DNA from: JAWXTS01 sp044433305
Lineage (GTDB): Bacteria; Bacteroidota; Bacteroidia; Bacteroidales; Rikenellaceae
Direction of reading: 5' to 3'
Length of the DNA: 18,008 bases
Assembly: GCA_044433305.1 (NCBI GenBank)
Contig: JAWXTS010000029.1
Location: 1-18,008, forward strand
In this document: piece by piece, positions 1 through 7,950 of the stretch
How the letters are laid out: the number at the start of each line of letters is the position of its first letter
How positions within the stretch are numbered: position 1 is the first letter of the stretch
Translations under genes and position numbers: made by a program
Notes under the pieces: model-generated
Databases searched by the model: none
What the model was told of the DNA's origin: nothing
What the model saw: only the letters and a program-made list of their open reading frames with translations

Positions 1-170
1 AGTTCTAGCTGCTGACATTCGCCAAAGATGCTGACGGCTGCGTCAAATTGAGGCTGCTCACCGACAAACAGTACTTTTACGTCTGCATTGTCGATGATGT
101 AAGCAGACTGCGCTGCTGTGTTGGTTGGGTAGATAGGTACGGTTACGCCACGCAATTGCAGCGCTGCAGA
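1..170 (-). CDS. Long-chain acyl-CoA synthetase (AMP-forming), internal fragment
   Basis: Read on the minus strand, about 56 codons are open from a stop near 182 to the window edge. They give a peptide containing LQLRGVTVPIYPTN, AAQSAYIIDNADV and VLFVGEQPQFDAA, the N-terminal part of the AMP-binding domain of FadD-like long-chain acyl-CoA synthetases (about residues 80-140 of a ~600-residue enzyme). Family members activate fatty acids to acyl-CoA with ATP at the membrane. No start codon fits: similarity ends at about 168-170, where plus-strand RNase Y sequence begins, so the N-terminus is missing. The rest of the gene would lie left of the window. Every Ile codon in the similar region is ATC and G+C is about 51% by my count, whereas window genes use ATA freely. 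The family call is fairly secure; whether this DNA belongs to the same chromosome is doubtful. Confidence 0.7.
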
Positions 171-172
171 TG
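164..172. other. Breakpoint joining two truncated genes (possible chimera)
   Basis: A minus-strand acyl-CoA synthetase fragment ends and a plus-strand RNase Y tail begins within a few bases around CTGCAG (164-169). Neither gene has its start here: the synthetase is cut inside its N-terminal region and RNase Y loses about 400 residues. No transposon end, target duplication or tRNA lies at the joint. Confidence 0.6.
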
Positions 173-499
173 ATATCTCTTATTGCTCCGTTGGTACAGG
201 TTTGTGATGTTATCTCAGGTGCGCGTCCAGGTGCACGCCGCGAGGTTGTCGAGGCTTATATCAAACGCCTTAAAGAGCTTGAGAATATGGCTATGTCTTA
301 CCCAGGTGTTGTTAAGACCTACGCTATTCAGGCTGGCCGTGAGCTTCGTGTTATTGTTGGTAGCGAGACTATCACCGATAGCGATGCAAACCAACTATCG
401 CACGATATAGCTAAGAAGATTCAGGACGAGATGACTTATCCTGGTCAGGTTAAGATTACTGTTATTCGCGAGACTCGTTCTATCAGCTACGCGAAATAA
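170..499 (+). CDS. rny: Ribonuclease Y, C-terminal fragment
   Basis: This is the C-terminal ~110 residues of RNase Y, the membrane-anchored endoribonuclease that starts mRNA decay. Recognisable family stretches are SGARPGARREVVEAYIKRL, YPGVVKTYAIQAGRELRV, and the terminal IAKKIQDEMTYPGQVKITV followed by RET and YAK. RNase Y proteins are about 510-520 residues with an N-terminal membrane helix, a coiled coil, a KH domain and an HD domain. Everything up to the last part of the HD region is absent, so the fragment cannot be a working nuclease. The ATG at 170 is probably an internal Met codon and not a true start; the frame stays open to about 137 but without RNase Y similarity. The natural stop (497-499) is followed by a strong hairpin terminator, so the 3' end of the gene is authentic. 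Confidence 0.85.
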   Translation: MISLIAPLVQVCDVISGARPGARREVVEAYIKRLKELENMAMSYPGVVKTYAIQAGRELRVIVGSETITDSDANQLSHDIAKKIQDEMTYPGQVKITVIRETRSISYAK

Positions 500-537
500 T
501 ACATAGAGCATTTATGCTATAATTTTAGCATGATTAT

Positions 538-577
538 AAAACAGTCCCCACAAGAATACTCTCGTGGGGACTGTTTT
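538..577. terminator. Bidirectional intrinsic terminator between rny and the barrel gene
   Basis: A perfect 14-bp inverted repeat (538-551 and 564-577) with a 12-nt loop has a GTCCCCAC core and an A4 start matched by a T4 end. T-rich DNA follows on the plus strand. It sits 38 bp after the rny stop and just beyond the stop of the minus-strand barrel gene, so it can end transcription from both convergent genes. Confidence 0.85.
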
Positions 578-594
578 GCTTTATACCTTTTCTA

Positions 595-1215
595 TTAGAA
601 GAACAGACCTAGATTGAGCTGCCATGAGCCGTCTTTGGTTGATTTTACTGTGCCCTTGTCGCCGTTGACATTGAAGTCGATTTTTGTGGCCTCAGAGTAG
701 CTTGAATAGCGGGCGTCAATAAAGAACTTGCCGATGTCGAAGCCAAAGCCGCCCTGCAAGCCTATATTATCGTCATCCACGCTTGCAGATATGCTGTTGT
801 ACTTCTGACTAAAGTCCATGGACGAGGACAGTCTGAACACGGGGCCTGCAAAGACTCTAAAAGCCTTGATGTTGAAGCCTATCATAATAGGCACCTCAAA
901 GCTATTCATGCTCATAGATGTGTTGGTGGTGTACTTGCCATTATTGACATAAAGGCGCGAGGAGGTCTCTTGGTAGATTAGCTCTGTCTGAATCTGAATG
1001 AAATCGGGCAGTGAGATACGAAGTACCGCACCTAGTTGGTAGCCGTATTGGTCTGCTGGGTGCTCAGAGATAGTTGTACTGCCGAAGCTCACGGAATTAA
1101 ATTCTAGGGTGTGTCGATTTGCACCTCCCATAATACCAAGCTTCAAGACTTGCGCATTAGATGTTGTTACCACAGCAACGAGCATGGCAACAGTTAAAAG
1201 TAAAGTTTTTCTCAT
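595..1215 (-). CDS. Outer-membrane beta-barrel protein (PorT-like family)
   Basis: A 206-residue protein with a clear Sec signal peptide: basic MRK, a hydrophobic stretch at 4-18, then SNA before QV, with predicted cleavage after residue 21. The mature part alternates polar and hydrophobic residues typical of beta strands, with Gly/aromatic-rich segments such as FGFDIGKFFIDARYSSY, and ends in LNLGLFF. A terminal Phe is the BAM recognition signal of outer-membrane barrels. The size fits the small 8-strand barrels common in Bacteroidota (the outer-membrane beta-barrel domain group that includes PorT). The substrate or role cannot be told from sequence. It is the last gene of the minus-strand directon, 56 bp after cardiolipin synthase. 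An imperfect TAnnTTTG match (1244-1251, TAATCTTG on the minus strand) could give it its own promoter. It resembles the barrel at 12366-12980. Confidence 0.8.
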   Translation of the reverse strand: MRKTLLLTVAMLVAVVTTSNAQVLKLGIMGGANRHTLEFNSVSFGSTTISEHPADQYGYQLGAVLRISLPDFIQIQTELIYQETSSRLYVNNGKYTTNTSMSMNSFEVPIMIGFNIKAFRVFAGPVFRLSSSMDFSQKYNSISASVDDDNIGLQGGFGFDIGKFFIDARYSSYSEATKIDFNVNGDKGTVKSTKDGSWQLNLGLFF

Positions 1216-1271
1216 AATTTTATTCTTTTTAGAGATGAATAAACAAGATTATGAGAACAAGCCAGAAAGGT

Positions 1272-2726
1272 TTATAGCAGTGGGCTAAATAATCGTGATA
1301 TAGATTCTAGTATAGAGAGGTAGGGTGCTCTCGAGTGCCAAGACTCTGCTGACACTTGTTGGCAGAAGTCCAAATCGGCAATAAACTGCTTCTCGAACTC
1401 TTGTGTGAACTGCTCGTCGAAGATAAAGGCCGACACCTCGAAGTTATCCTCAAAGCTTCGTATGTCCATGTTGGCACTACCTATGGAGGCAAAGGTACCG
1501 TCTATGATAACTATCTTGGAGTGGATAAATCCCTTTTCAAAGAGGAATATTTTTATGCCTGCCTCCAGCAGTTCGCTAATGTAGGAGCGTGAGGCCCAGA
1601 GAACAACCTTAGAGTCAGAACGCTTGGGCATCATGATTCTAACGTCTATGCCGCTGAGTGCAGCAACTTTAAGCGCGGTGAGTATAGCTTGGTTGGGTAG
1701 AAAATATGGCGTAGAGATGTAGATATGCTTCTTGGCTTTGTTTATCGCGGCAAAGTAGGCCTGCATTATCGAGGCCCAGTCTGAGTCGGGTCCAGAGGTG
1801 GCAATATGCACTGCCAGTTCTTTTTCTACTTTGTGTTCGGGCAGGTACTTTTCGACGTTATTTAGAATCTCCCCACTAACAAAATACCAGTCTGTCGAGA
1901 ATATCAGTTGCAGCATCTGGGCTGCTTGCCCCTGAATCTTGATGTGGGCATCGCGCCAGAAGCCGAACTCGCCACCAGAGATATATCTATCGGCGATGTT
2001 AACTCCGCCAGTAAAGGCCACCGTGCCATCTACCACAAGAATCTTGCGGTGGTTACGGTAGTTGACATTGCTTGTGAGCCATGGAAATACAACAGGCATA
2101 AATCCTTTTATCTGAACCCCTGCCTTGCGCATCTTATTGCAGAAGCGAGGGCCTATGCTCCAGCTGCCCACGTCATCATATATCATTCTCACCTCGACAC
2201 CTTCTTTGGCCTTTTCTATCAGCAGCTCTGATATTTGCATACCAATAGCATCCTTATAGTCAAAGATATAATATTCTAGGTGTATGAAGTGTTTCGCGCC
2301 CTTTATGGCCTCTATGATGCTATCAAAGGTGTCTTTGCCGTTGTTGAATGTTTCTATGCTATTTTTTATGGTTAGCGGAGCCTTGCAGCTATTTAGCAGC
2401 AGGGTTATAATATCACGATTTATAGAGACCGATTCTGTTTGCTTAAGCTGATTGCTGCTTAGTCCATATACCTGTCTTGTGGTTATATTTTCTATGGTCT
2501 TAAGGTCTGTTAGCTCCTTGCGGCTAAAGAGCTTTTGCTTGCGGTGGTTGCGACCAAAAATCAAGTAGAATATAAGTCCAATGATGGGTAGGGTCATCAT
2601 AACTATTATCCATGACAGAGCCTTCACGGGGTCTCTCTTGTCATGGATAACCAGTATAATGTTGATTGCAATAAATGCAAAGTACATTAATGCCACTATA
2701 AGTTTTATATGAGATAGTACATCCAT
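1272..2726 (-). CDS. cls: Cardiolipin synthase (phospholipase D superfamily)
   Basis: A 484-residue membrane enzyme that condenses two phosphatidylglycerol molecules into cardiolipin and glycerol. Two N-terminal transmembrane helices (about 8-28 and 36-57) form the PLDc_N part and are followed by a basic FGRNHRKQK segment. Two HxK(x)4D catalytic motifs are intact: H226-K228-D233 in NHRKILVVDG, and H402-K404-D409 in IHSKIVIIDG, each followed by the expected G/S-x-N (GGVNIADR and GSANMDIRSF). Length matches bacterial ClsA-type enzymes (~480). The start is preceded by a 115-bp AT-rich gap from the rRNA methyltransferase gene, so it may have its own promoter, although I found no convincing TAnnTTTG element there. 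The 3' neighbour is a small outer-membrane barrel. Function is well supported; the choice among ClsA/B/C types rests on the two N-terminal helices. Confidence 0.93.
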   Translation of the reverse strand: MDVLSHIKLIVALMYFAFIAINIILVIHDKRDPVKALSWIIVMMTLPIIGLIFYLIFGRNHRKQKLFSRKELTDLKTIENITTRQVYGLSSNQLKQTESVSINRDIITLLLNSCKAPLTIKNSIETFNNGKDTFDSIIEAIKGAKHFIHLEYYIFDYKDAIGMQISELLIEKAKEGVEVRMIYDDVGSWSIGPRFCNKMRKAGVQIKGFMPVVFPWLTSNVNYRNHRKILVVDGTVAFTGGVNIADRYISGGEFGFWRDAHIKIQGQAAQMLQLIFSTDWYFVSGEILNNVEKYLPEHKVEKELAVHIATSGPDSDWASIMQAYFAAINKAKKHIYISTPYFLPNQAILTALKVAALSGIDVRIMMPKRSDSKVVLWASRSYISELLEAGIKIFLFEKGFIHSKIVIIDGTFASIGSANMDIRSFEDNFEVSAFIFDEQFTQEFEKQFIADLDFCQQVSAESWHSRAPYLSILESISRLFSPLL

Positions 2727-2841
2727 AACTTACGGGTTTGAGTTATTTATCCCTAGAGCTAAACGTTGTATTTTCTGAATATGAAAATAGTATTTTTAGC
2801 ATTTTATATAGCTGTTTTTACACAATCTATGCCAAGGTTTT

Positions 2842-4068
2842 CTATTCTACATAAACCACTAGCCCTTTGAGGTATTCGCCCTCGGGGTGGTAGATGCTAA
2901 TAGGGTGGTCGGCAGGTTGGGTCAGCTGGTGTAGTATGCTGACGTTGCGACCTGCGATGGCTGCTGCCGAGAATATTGCTGTGCGAAATTGCTCTTTACT
3001 AACGGCTTGCGAGCAGCTGAAGGTGAATAATATACCTCCTGGTTTTATCTGCTGCATGGCCCTTGCATTAAGCCTCTTGTAGGCTTGTAGTGCGTTGCCA
3101 ACTACGCGGTGGTGCTTGGCAAAGGCTGGTGGGTCTAGGATAATCAGATCGTAGCTCTGGTCTATCTTCTTTAGATACTCGAAAGCATCTTCAGCCACGG
3201 GTGTGTGAGGTGCGCTATCTCCAAAGTTGAGTTTTACGTTGTCGTCGGCTAGCTCCACGGCACGTGCCGAGCTATCCACAGAGTCCACGTGAGAGGCTCC
3301 AGCAGATAGTGCATAGACCGAGAATCCACCTGTATAGCAGAAGGTGTTGAGCACTTTGCGACCTTTGGCATAGCGAGCCACAAGCTCACGGTTTTCGCGT
3401 TGGTCGATAAAGAAGCCTGTCTTCTGACCTTTCTCCCAGTTAATTAAGAACTTATTGCCATTTTCTAGAACCTCCTCTTGACCCTTGTTCTGACCATAGA
3501 GGTAGCTGTCGACAACACCATTTTGCAGCGCATTGGGTAGGGTCGACGCGCTCTTGTCATATATAGCCTCTAGCTTACTGCCATAGATGGCACAAAGAGC
3601 CTTGGCTATTTGTGCGCGGCTGTTGTACATGCCCGCGCTGTGGCATTGAACCACGGCTGTCGAACCGTAGATGTCTATGATAAGGCCTGCCAGTGAGTCG
3701 CCCTCACCATGAACAAGTCGGTAGCAGGTGGTGTCCTCGCTGCCTGTAAGTTGCAGAGAACAACGTAGCTGATATGCCTGTTGTAGTCTCTCTTGCCACC
3801 AAGCATCGTCCAGCTCTACATCCTTGAAGCTCAATATGCGCACTGCAATAGAGCCTGAGGAGTAGTGTCCACGTCCCAAGAATTTTGCTTGATTGCTATA
3901 TACATCGACAATCTCGCCTTCGTCCAACTCGCCCCCTTTTTCGCGTGAGTCGCTTGTGCTAACAGAAATAGATTGTATGGCCCCAGAGAATATCCAAGGG
4001 TGATAGCGAAGGATAGATTCCTCTTTGCCTCTGCGTAAAATTATGCGGGGGTGTTTAGTTTGACTCAT
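2842..4068 (-). CDS. RlmI-like class I SAM-dependent 23S rRNA methyltransferase
   Basis: Encodes 408 residues from the ATG at 4068. The open frame continues upstream to 4170, but those 34 extra residues are unlike the family and would overlap the 3' end of the exonuclease gene. An N-terminal PUA-like RNA-binding domain (about 1-80, with YHPWIFSGAI at 22-31) is followed by a Rossmann methyltransferase. Landmarks are FIDQRENRE (220-228), SAM motif I FCYTGGF (243-249), DPPAF (312-316) and the SCS of TFSCSQ, with Cys352 the probable catalytic cysteine of m5C enzymes. E. coli RlmI makes m5C1962 in 23S rRNA; the same target is likely but inferred. It lies 40 bp after the exonuclease gene and probably ends the nine-gene transcription unit. 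No hairpin terminator is evident in the 115 bp after it. Confidence 0.9.
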   Translation of the reverse strand: MSQTKHPRIILRRGKEESILRYHPWIFSGAIQSISVSTSDSREKGGELDEGEIVDVYSNQAKFLGRGHYSSGSIAVRILSFKDVELDDAWWQERLQQAYQLRCSLQLTGSEDTTCYRLVHGEGDSLAGLIIDIYGSTAVVQCHSAGMYNSRAQIAKALCAIYGSKLEAIYDKSASTLPNALQNGVVDSYLYGQNKGQEEVLENGNKFLINWEKGQKTGFFIDQRENRELVARYAKGRKVLNTFCYTGGFSVYALSAGASHVDSVDSSARAVELADDNVKLNFGDSAPHTPVAEDAFEYLKKIDQSYDLIILDPPAFAKHHRVVGNALQAYKRLNARAMQQIKPGGILFTFSCSQAVSKEQFRTAIFSAAAIAGRNVSILHQLTQPADHPISIYHPEGEYLKGLVVYVE

Positions 4069-4108
4069 TGTAGTATGTGTGTTATTGAAAATATTTTGTG
4101 CGAGGATT

Positions 4109-4693
4109 CTATTTGCTCGCAAGAAGTTTAAGGTAAATCTGGTGACATATCCATGCGTCGGTTGCGGCATAGATTTGTTGTTTCTCAGTTAGCTGTTGAG
4201 ACTCCCAGTTGCTCAATCTTTGGGCTTTAGAAATTTTTGCGCCAAGTACTATGGCTGATATGCTCCTTAGACTCAAATCGTTAATGCCATGCTCTCCAAC
4301 TATGCTTTGCAAATCAACAAATCCACGTGGAGTGAAGTTGCGTAGGCGTTGTAGTCCTTTGATGTCGTCACGTACGGCTGCACCAATCTTAAGGATGTTT
4401 TCTCTCTCTAGTGGTTTGAAGAACTTATTCTCTAGCTTTAGCATGTGTAGACGGAACAAAAATGAATATTTGTCGTCTGATAGCTGCAATAGTGATATGT
4501 TATTTGGAGCAGCACCTTTCTTGAAGCATGGGCGTGTCTCGGTGTCAAAACCTATTATGGGTTGTTGCATAAGATAGTCTATAGCCTCATGTGCCACCGC
4601 AGTGGTGTCTGCAACAACTATCTCGCCCTCAAACCCTACCAAGGGCAATAGGTTAATCTCGTCTGGTGTTATATGTTCTTTAAATTTCTCCAC
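4109..4693 (-). CDS. RNase D-like 3'-5' exonuclease (DEDDy family)
   Basis: A 194-residue single-domain exonuclease. The DEDDy acidic residues are visible: D50 and E52 in GFDTETRP (Exo I), an Asp in VRDDIKGLQ at 109/110 (Exo II), and Y175 with D179 in IYAATDAW (Exo III). There is no HRDC domain, so it is far shorter than RNase D proper (~375 residues) and matches the stand-alone '3'-5' exonuclease domain' proteins of Bacteroidota. The substrate, RNA or DNA, is not decidable from sequence. The start is a GTG at 4693, nine bases after the recQ stop. The next in-frame Met (residue 42) is only eight residues before the catalytic DTE, so GTG is the better choice. Its position between recQ and an rRNA methyltransferase gene suits either DNA repair or RNA maturation. 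Confidence 0.85.
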   Translation of the reverse strand: MEKFKEHITPDEINLLPLVGFEGEIVVADTTAVAHEAIDYLMQQPIIGFDTETRPCFKKGAAPNNISLLQLSDDKYSFLFRLHMLKLENKFFKPLERENILKIGAAVRDDIKGLQRLRNFTPRGFVDLQSIVGEHGINDLSLRSISAIVLGAKISKAQRLSNWESQQLTEKQQIYAATDAWICHQIYLKLLASK

Positions 4694-4702
4694 GCCACAA
4701 AG

Positions 4703-6583
4703 TTATCCCTTTTTGCTTAGTTTTCCATCTTTGTGACCAACTATTTCACCCTTATCAAGTAATTTTTCTATTTGTTCAATCACAACATCGGCATCTTTGG
4801 GTATGCTGCGAACTATTTCTTTGACATCAAGAGGCTGAACCTCTAGGAGCTTTAGGATTTGAGTTTCGAGCTTTGGCTTTGTGCTTCGGCACACATCACA
4901 TGTGAGACATGGGCTAGGGTTGCTCTCGCCAAAGTATTCTTGAATGATAACACTACGGCATTTATCCATGGAGAAGCCGTAGTTACTCATGCTCTCTAGA
5001 CGCGCGATAGCCGCATTCTTTCTGAGCAGGTAGCTCTCGGGAGAGATGTATAAATCTTGCTGTGGCACACGCGGTTGAAACAGTATTAGCATGGGTACCA
5101 TATCACGCTTTTTATAGTGCAAGACCTGCATGTTCTGAAGTATCTTCAATAGCTCGACAACTCTCTCTGGGGTATATCCCGTTAGTGTAGCTATCTCATT
5201 CTCGTCTATCGAGACGTAGGAGGTGAAGATGCCCGAGTACTTGCGCAGCAGCACCGTAAGTATGGCCTCTACTTGTTGGACCTGAACCCTTGTGCGGTAT
5301 AGTGACTCGCGCGAGACCTTGATATTGACTCTTGAGCGGCGTTCAACCTCATCGGTCAGGGTCAAATAGTTATTGTATTGCAGTATCTTGATGGCGCTAT
5401 TTACGTTAAGAGGGAACTTCTTGAAGCGTATGGCAAAGTCATTAACGCTAAATATATTAGGGTACATGGCTCCCTCGCCTATACCTATCTGCAAGAAGTT
5501 GTTTATATCTTGATACATATCCTTGACTGATTCGATAGTAGGAAATTCGAGATTCAGCCTTTTGCCTGCCCTGATATTGTCGTCGGGACCAACCAACAGC
5601 ACTGCATACGACAGCTTTCCATCACGCCCTGCACGTCCCGCCTCTTGGTAGTAGGCCTCGATAGAATCGCATAGGTCATAGTGGACGACAAACCTCACAT
5701 CGGCTTTGTCTATGCCCATGCCAAATGCGTTTGTAGCCACCATAACACGCTTCTGGTTTCTTATCCATCTCTCTTGCTTTATGGTGCGTGTTTGGTAGGG
5801 GAGGCCTCCGTGATAAAATTCTGCTGAAATGCCATTTTCCTCTAGCATGGCACACAGCTGCTCACACTCCTGACGGGTGCGAGCATAGACTATACCGCAG
5901 CCGTCGACATTGTTTATTACGCGTAGCAGGTGCTCGTTCTTATCCTCGACCTTGCGGACTATGTAATGTATGTTGTTTCTTTTAGGACTTTGCTGAAAGA
6001 CATGAGGCTCATCCAGTTTAAGGTTGTCGATTATCTCTTGCTTCACCTCTGGTGTGGCCGAGGCCGTAAGTGCCAACATCACAGCTTCGGGTTTGAGACT
6101 TCTTAGCGTGGCGATATTTAGGTACTGAGGTCTAAAGTCGTGCCCCCACTGAGCTATGCAGTGAGCCTCGTCAACGGCTATTAGCGAGACCTTCATCTTC
6201 GAGAAGCGAACACGGAACATCTCGCTGGCAATTCTCTCTGGAGAGATATAGAGCAGCTTGGTGTTGCCATAGACGCAGTTGTCAAGGGTCATGTCTATCT
6301 GTCGAGGTGTCATGCCCGAATGTATGGCACGAGCCAAGATGCCCTTCTTGCGCAGGGCGTCGACCTGATCCTTCATAAGCGAAATCAGGGGCGTTATAAC
6401 GATGCAAATACCCTCAAGGTAGAGTGCAGGAATCTGGTATAGTAGTGACTTGCCACCACCCGTAGGCAGCAGCACAAGAGTATCCTTGGCACTACAAACG
6501 CTTGTTATTGCCTCAAGCTGATTCTCGCGAAAGGAGTCGTATTTCCAGTAGCGTTTTAATATCTCTAGAAACTTGTCCTGCAT
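4703..6583 (-). CDS. recQ: RecQ-family ATP-dependent DNA helicase
   Basis: A 626-residue superfamily-2 3'-5' DNA helicase of recombination and fork repair. Walker A is LPTGGGKS (39-46), Walker B DEAH (138-141) followed by the RecQ aromatic loop CIAQWGHDFRP, and motif VI QEAGRAGRDG (313-322). Four zinc-binding cysteines, C542, C559, C562 and C565 (PCLTCDVC), lie unusually far downstream: about 200 residues of extra helical/winged-helix-like sequence separate motif VI from the zinc cluster, whereas in E. coli RecQ the cluster follows the helicase core closely. I recall this layout from the second RecQ type of Bacteroidota. A short winged-helix-like tail (about 575-620) ends the protein and no HRDC domain is visible. 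It starts 6 bp after the transporter gene and ends 9 bp before the exonuclease gene. Confidence 0.93.
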   Translation of the reverse strand: MQDKFLEILKRYWKYDSFRENQLEAITSVCSAKDTLVLLPTGGGKSLLYQIPALYLEGICIVITPLISLMKDQVDALRKKGILARAIHSGMTPRQIDMTLDNCVYGNTKLLYISPERIASEMFRVRFSKMKVSLIAVDEAHCIAQWGHDFRPQYLNIATLRSLKPEAVMLALTASATPEVKQEIIDNLKLDEPHVFQQSPKRNNIHYIVRKVEDKNEHLLRVINNVDGCGIVYARTRQECEQLCAMLEENGISAEFYHGGLPYQTRTIKQERWIRNQKRVMVATNAFGMGIDKADVRFVVHYDLCDSIEAYYQEAGRAGRDGKLSYAVLLVGPDDNIRAGKRLNLEFPTIESVKDMYQDINNFLQIGIGEGAMYPNIFSVNDFAIRFKKFPLNVNSAIKILQYNNYLTLTDEVERRSRVNIKVSRESLYRTRVQVQQVEAILTVLLRKYSGIFTSYVSIDENEIATLTGYTPERVVELLKILQNMQVLHYKKRDMVPMLILFQPRVPQQDLYISPESYLLRKNAAIARLESMSNYGFSMDKCRSVIIQEYFGESNPSPCLTCDVCRSTKPKLETQILKLLEVQPLDVKEIVRSIPKDADVVIEQIEKLLDKGEIVGHKDGKLSKKG

Positions 6584-6589
6584 AGAGTA

Positions 6590-7948
6590 CTAAATTATGC
6601 CCAGTAGATCCAAGAATATCAATGATATAACCACAGGAGCCACAAACTTAATAATGAACAGTGCCACCTTATATAAGTGTGCCGTGTTACCACCTAGAGT
6701 GCCATAGTTGGTAATCTCACCTTTAAGTACTTTCTTGTCCATAAACCAGCCAGTAAAGATGCTAATCAGCAGTCCCCCTAGAGGTAGGGTGTATACCGAA
6801 GTCAGATTATCGAAGAAATCAAAGAGTGTCTCCCCTCCGATTCTTATTACCGAATTGGGCATCATAGAATTTACACACAGCCCGCCAGTAATAGTGACTA
6901 GAGCGATAGAGATATTAACCGCCTTCTTACGTGATACCTTAAGTTCCTCGCTGATGTAGGCTGTGATAACTTCAATCAGCGATATAGACGATGTTATGGC
7001 TGCTACGATAATAATAAAGAAGAAGAGGATGGATACAAAGTAGCCTCCCGTCATCTGCTGGAAGATATTTGGTAGCGTAATAAACACAAGCTCTGGTCCC
7101 GATGTTGGGTTGATGCCAAAAGAGAATACTGATGGGAAGATTACAAGACCGCTCAATATGGCCACAGTAACGTCACATAGTGCTACGGTTGCTGCTGTGC
7201 GATAGAGGTTTACGTCTTTGTTGATGTATGAACCATAGGTAATCATAGCTCCCATGCCTAGGCTCAGCGAGAAGAATGCCTGTCCAACGGCTTGTAGTAT
7301 TACAGATATAGTAATCTTAGAAAAGTCAGGATAGAACAAGAACTTAACGCCTTCGATAGCGTTAGGTAAACGTAGCGAGTTGATAATAAGGCATATCATC
7401 AAAACAACCATCATGGGCATAAGAACCTTGGTGAATTTCTCGATTCCCTTTTCTATTCCTAGTCGCGCGATGACATAGTTGCCAATAACAAAAACTATCA
7501 TGTAGATAAAAGGCTTTGTGCCACTAGAGATAAAGCTGCTGAAGTTAGTTTGTATTTCTTCTACTCCCTTGCCGGCAAATCCATTCATGATAGATTCTAG
7601 GAAAAATTCTACTCCCCAACCCGAGATTACCATATAGAAAGATGAAATCATAAAGGCTGTGAGTACGCCCAATAGGCCTATTCCTGGCCATAGCGTGCGC
7701 TTAGGCTTGGTAAGCGTGCGGAAGGCTCCAAAGGTATTACCGCGGGTTCTACGTCCTATAACAAGCTCAGATAGCAGTATGGGTACTGCAATAAGTAGGC
7801 TTACTAATATATATACAAAGAGAAAGGCTCCACCTCCGTTTTCGCCTGCAATGTAGGGGAATCTCCATATATTTCCTAGTCCTATGACCGAGCCGCCCAC
7901 GGCTGCTATAACTCCGAACTTACTTTTAAATGAACCTCTTGCTGTCAT
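6590..7948 (-). CDS. Neurotransmitter:sodium symporter (NSS/SNF) family transporter
   Basis: A 452-residue polytopic inner-membrane protein, with about 11-12 hydrophobic segments, of the LeuT/TnaT/MhsT family that imports amino acids or related compounds with Na+. The signature unwound helix 1, GLGNIWRFPY at 23-32, is followed by the conserved GENGGGAF. A helix-6 region with AVGQAFFSLSLGMGAMITYG (220-239) is also typical, as is a Ser/Thr-rich helix 8 (AAITSSISLIEV) that would hold the sodium sites. The substrate is not predictable. Length is within the bacterial range (440-510). It is packed into the directon, 2 bp after the lipid kinase gene and 6 bp before recQ. The pepD gene two genes upstream might supply amino acids in the same diet, but that link is only inference from proximity. 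Confidence 0.92.
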   Translation of the reverse strand: MTARGSFKSKFGVIAAVGGSVIGLGNIWRFPYIAGENGGGAFLFVYILVSLLIAVPILLSELVIGRRTRGNTFGAFRTLTKPKRTLWPGIGLLGVLTAFMISSFYMVISGWGVEFFLESIMNGFAGKGVEEIQTNFSSFISSGTKPFIYMIVFVIGNYVIARLGIEKGIEKFTKVLMPMMVVLMICLIINSLRLPNAIEGVKFLFYPDFSKITISVILQAVGQAFFSLSLGMGAMITYGSYINKDVNLYRTAATVALCDVTVAILSGLVIFPSVFSFGINPTSGPELVFITLPNIFQQMTGGYFVSILFFFIIIVAAITSSISLIEVITAYISEELKVSRKKAVNISIALVTITGGLCVNSMMPNSVIRIGGETLFDFFDNLTSVYTLPLGGLLISIFTGWFMDKKVLKGEITNYGTLGGNTAHLYKVALFIIKFVAPVVISLIFLDLLGII

Positions 7949-7950
7949 AA

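Noticed and set aside
170..499. A stand-alone 109-residue gene
   Set aside because: The whole peptide is the tail of RNase Y; the apparent start Met is an internal residue exposed by the breakpoint.
2784..2796. AT-only palindrome AAAATAGTATTTT between the methyltransferase and cls genes
   Set aside because: Such dyads are expected in AT-rich intergenic DNA; it has no GC core and does not resemble an operator I know.
2819..2836. Sigma-54-like promoter upstream of cls (minus strand TTGGCATAGATTGTG)
   Set aside because: The TGGCA box is good, but the downstream half falls two bases too close and reads GT where the invariant GC is required.
4069..4170. N-terminal extension of the methyltransferase frame
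   Set aside because: The 34 residues overlap the exonuclease coding end and are not family-like; the ATG at 4068 removes the overlap and matches the usual RlmI start.
4698..4705. TAACTTTG on the minus strand as a -7 promoter for the exonuclease gene
   Set aside because: It matches TAnnTTTG but overlaps the recQ stop, has no TTTG box 19-21 bp upstream, and would give an almost leaderless mRNA. The operon context explains expression better.
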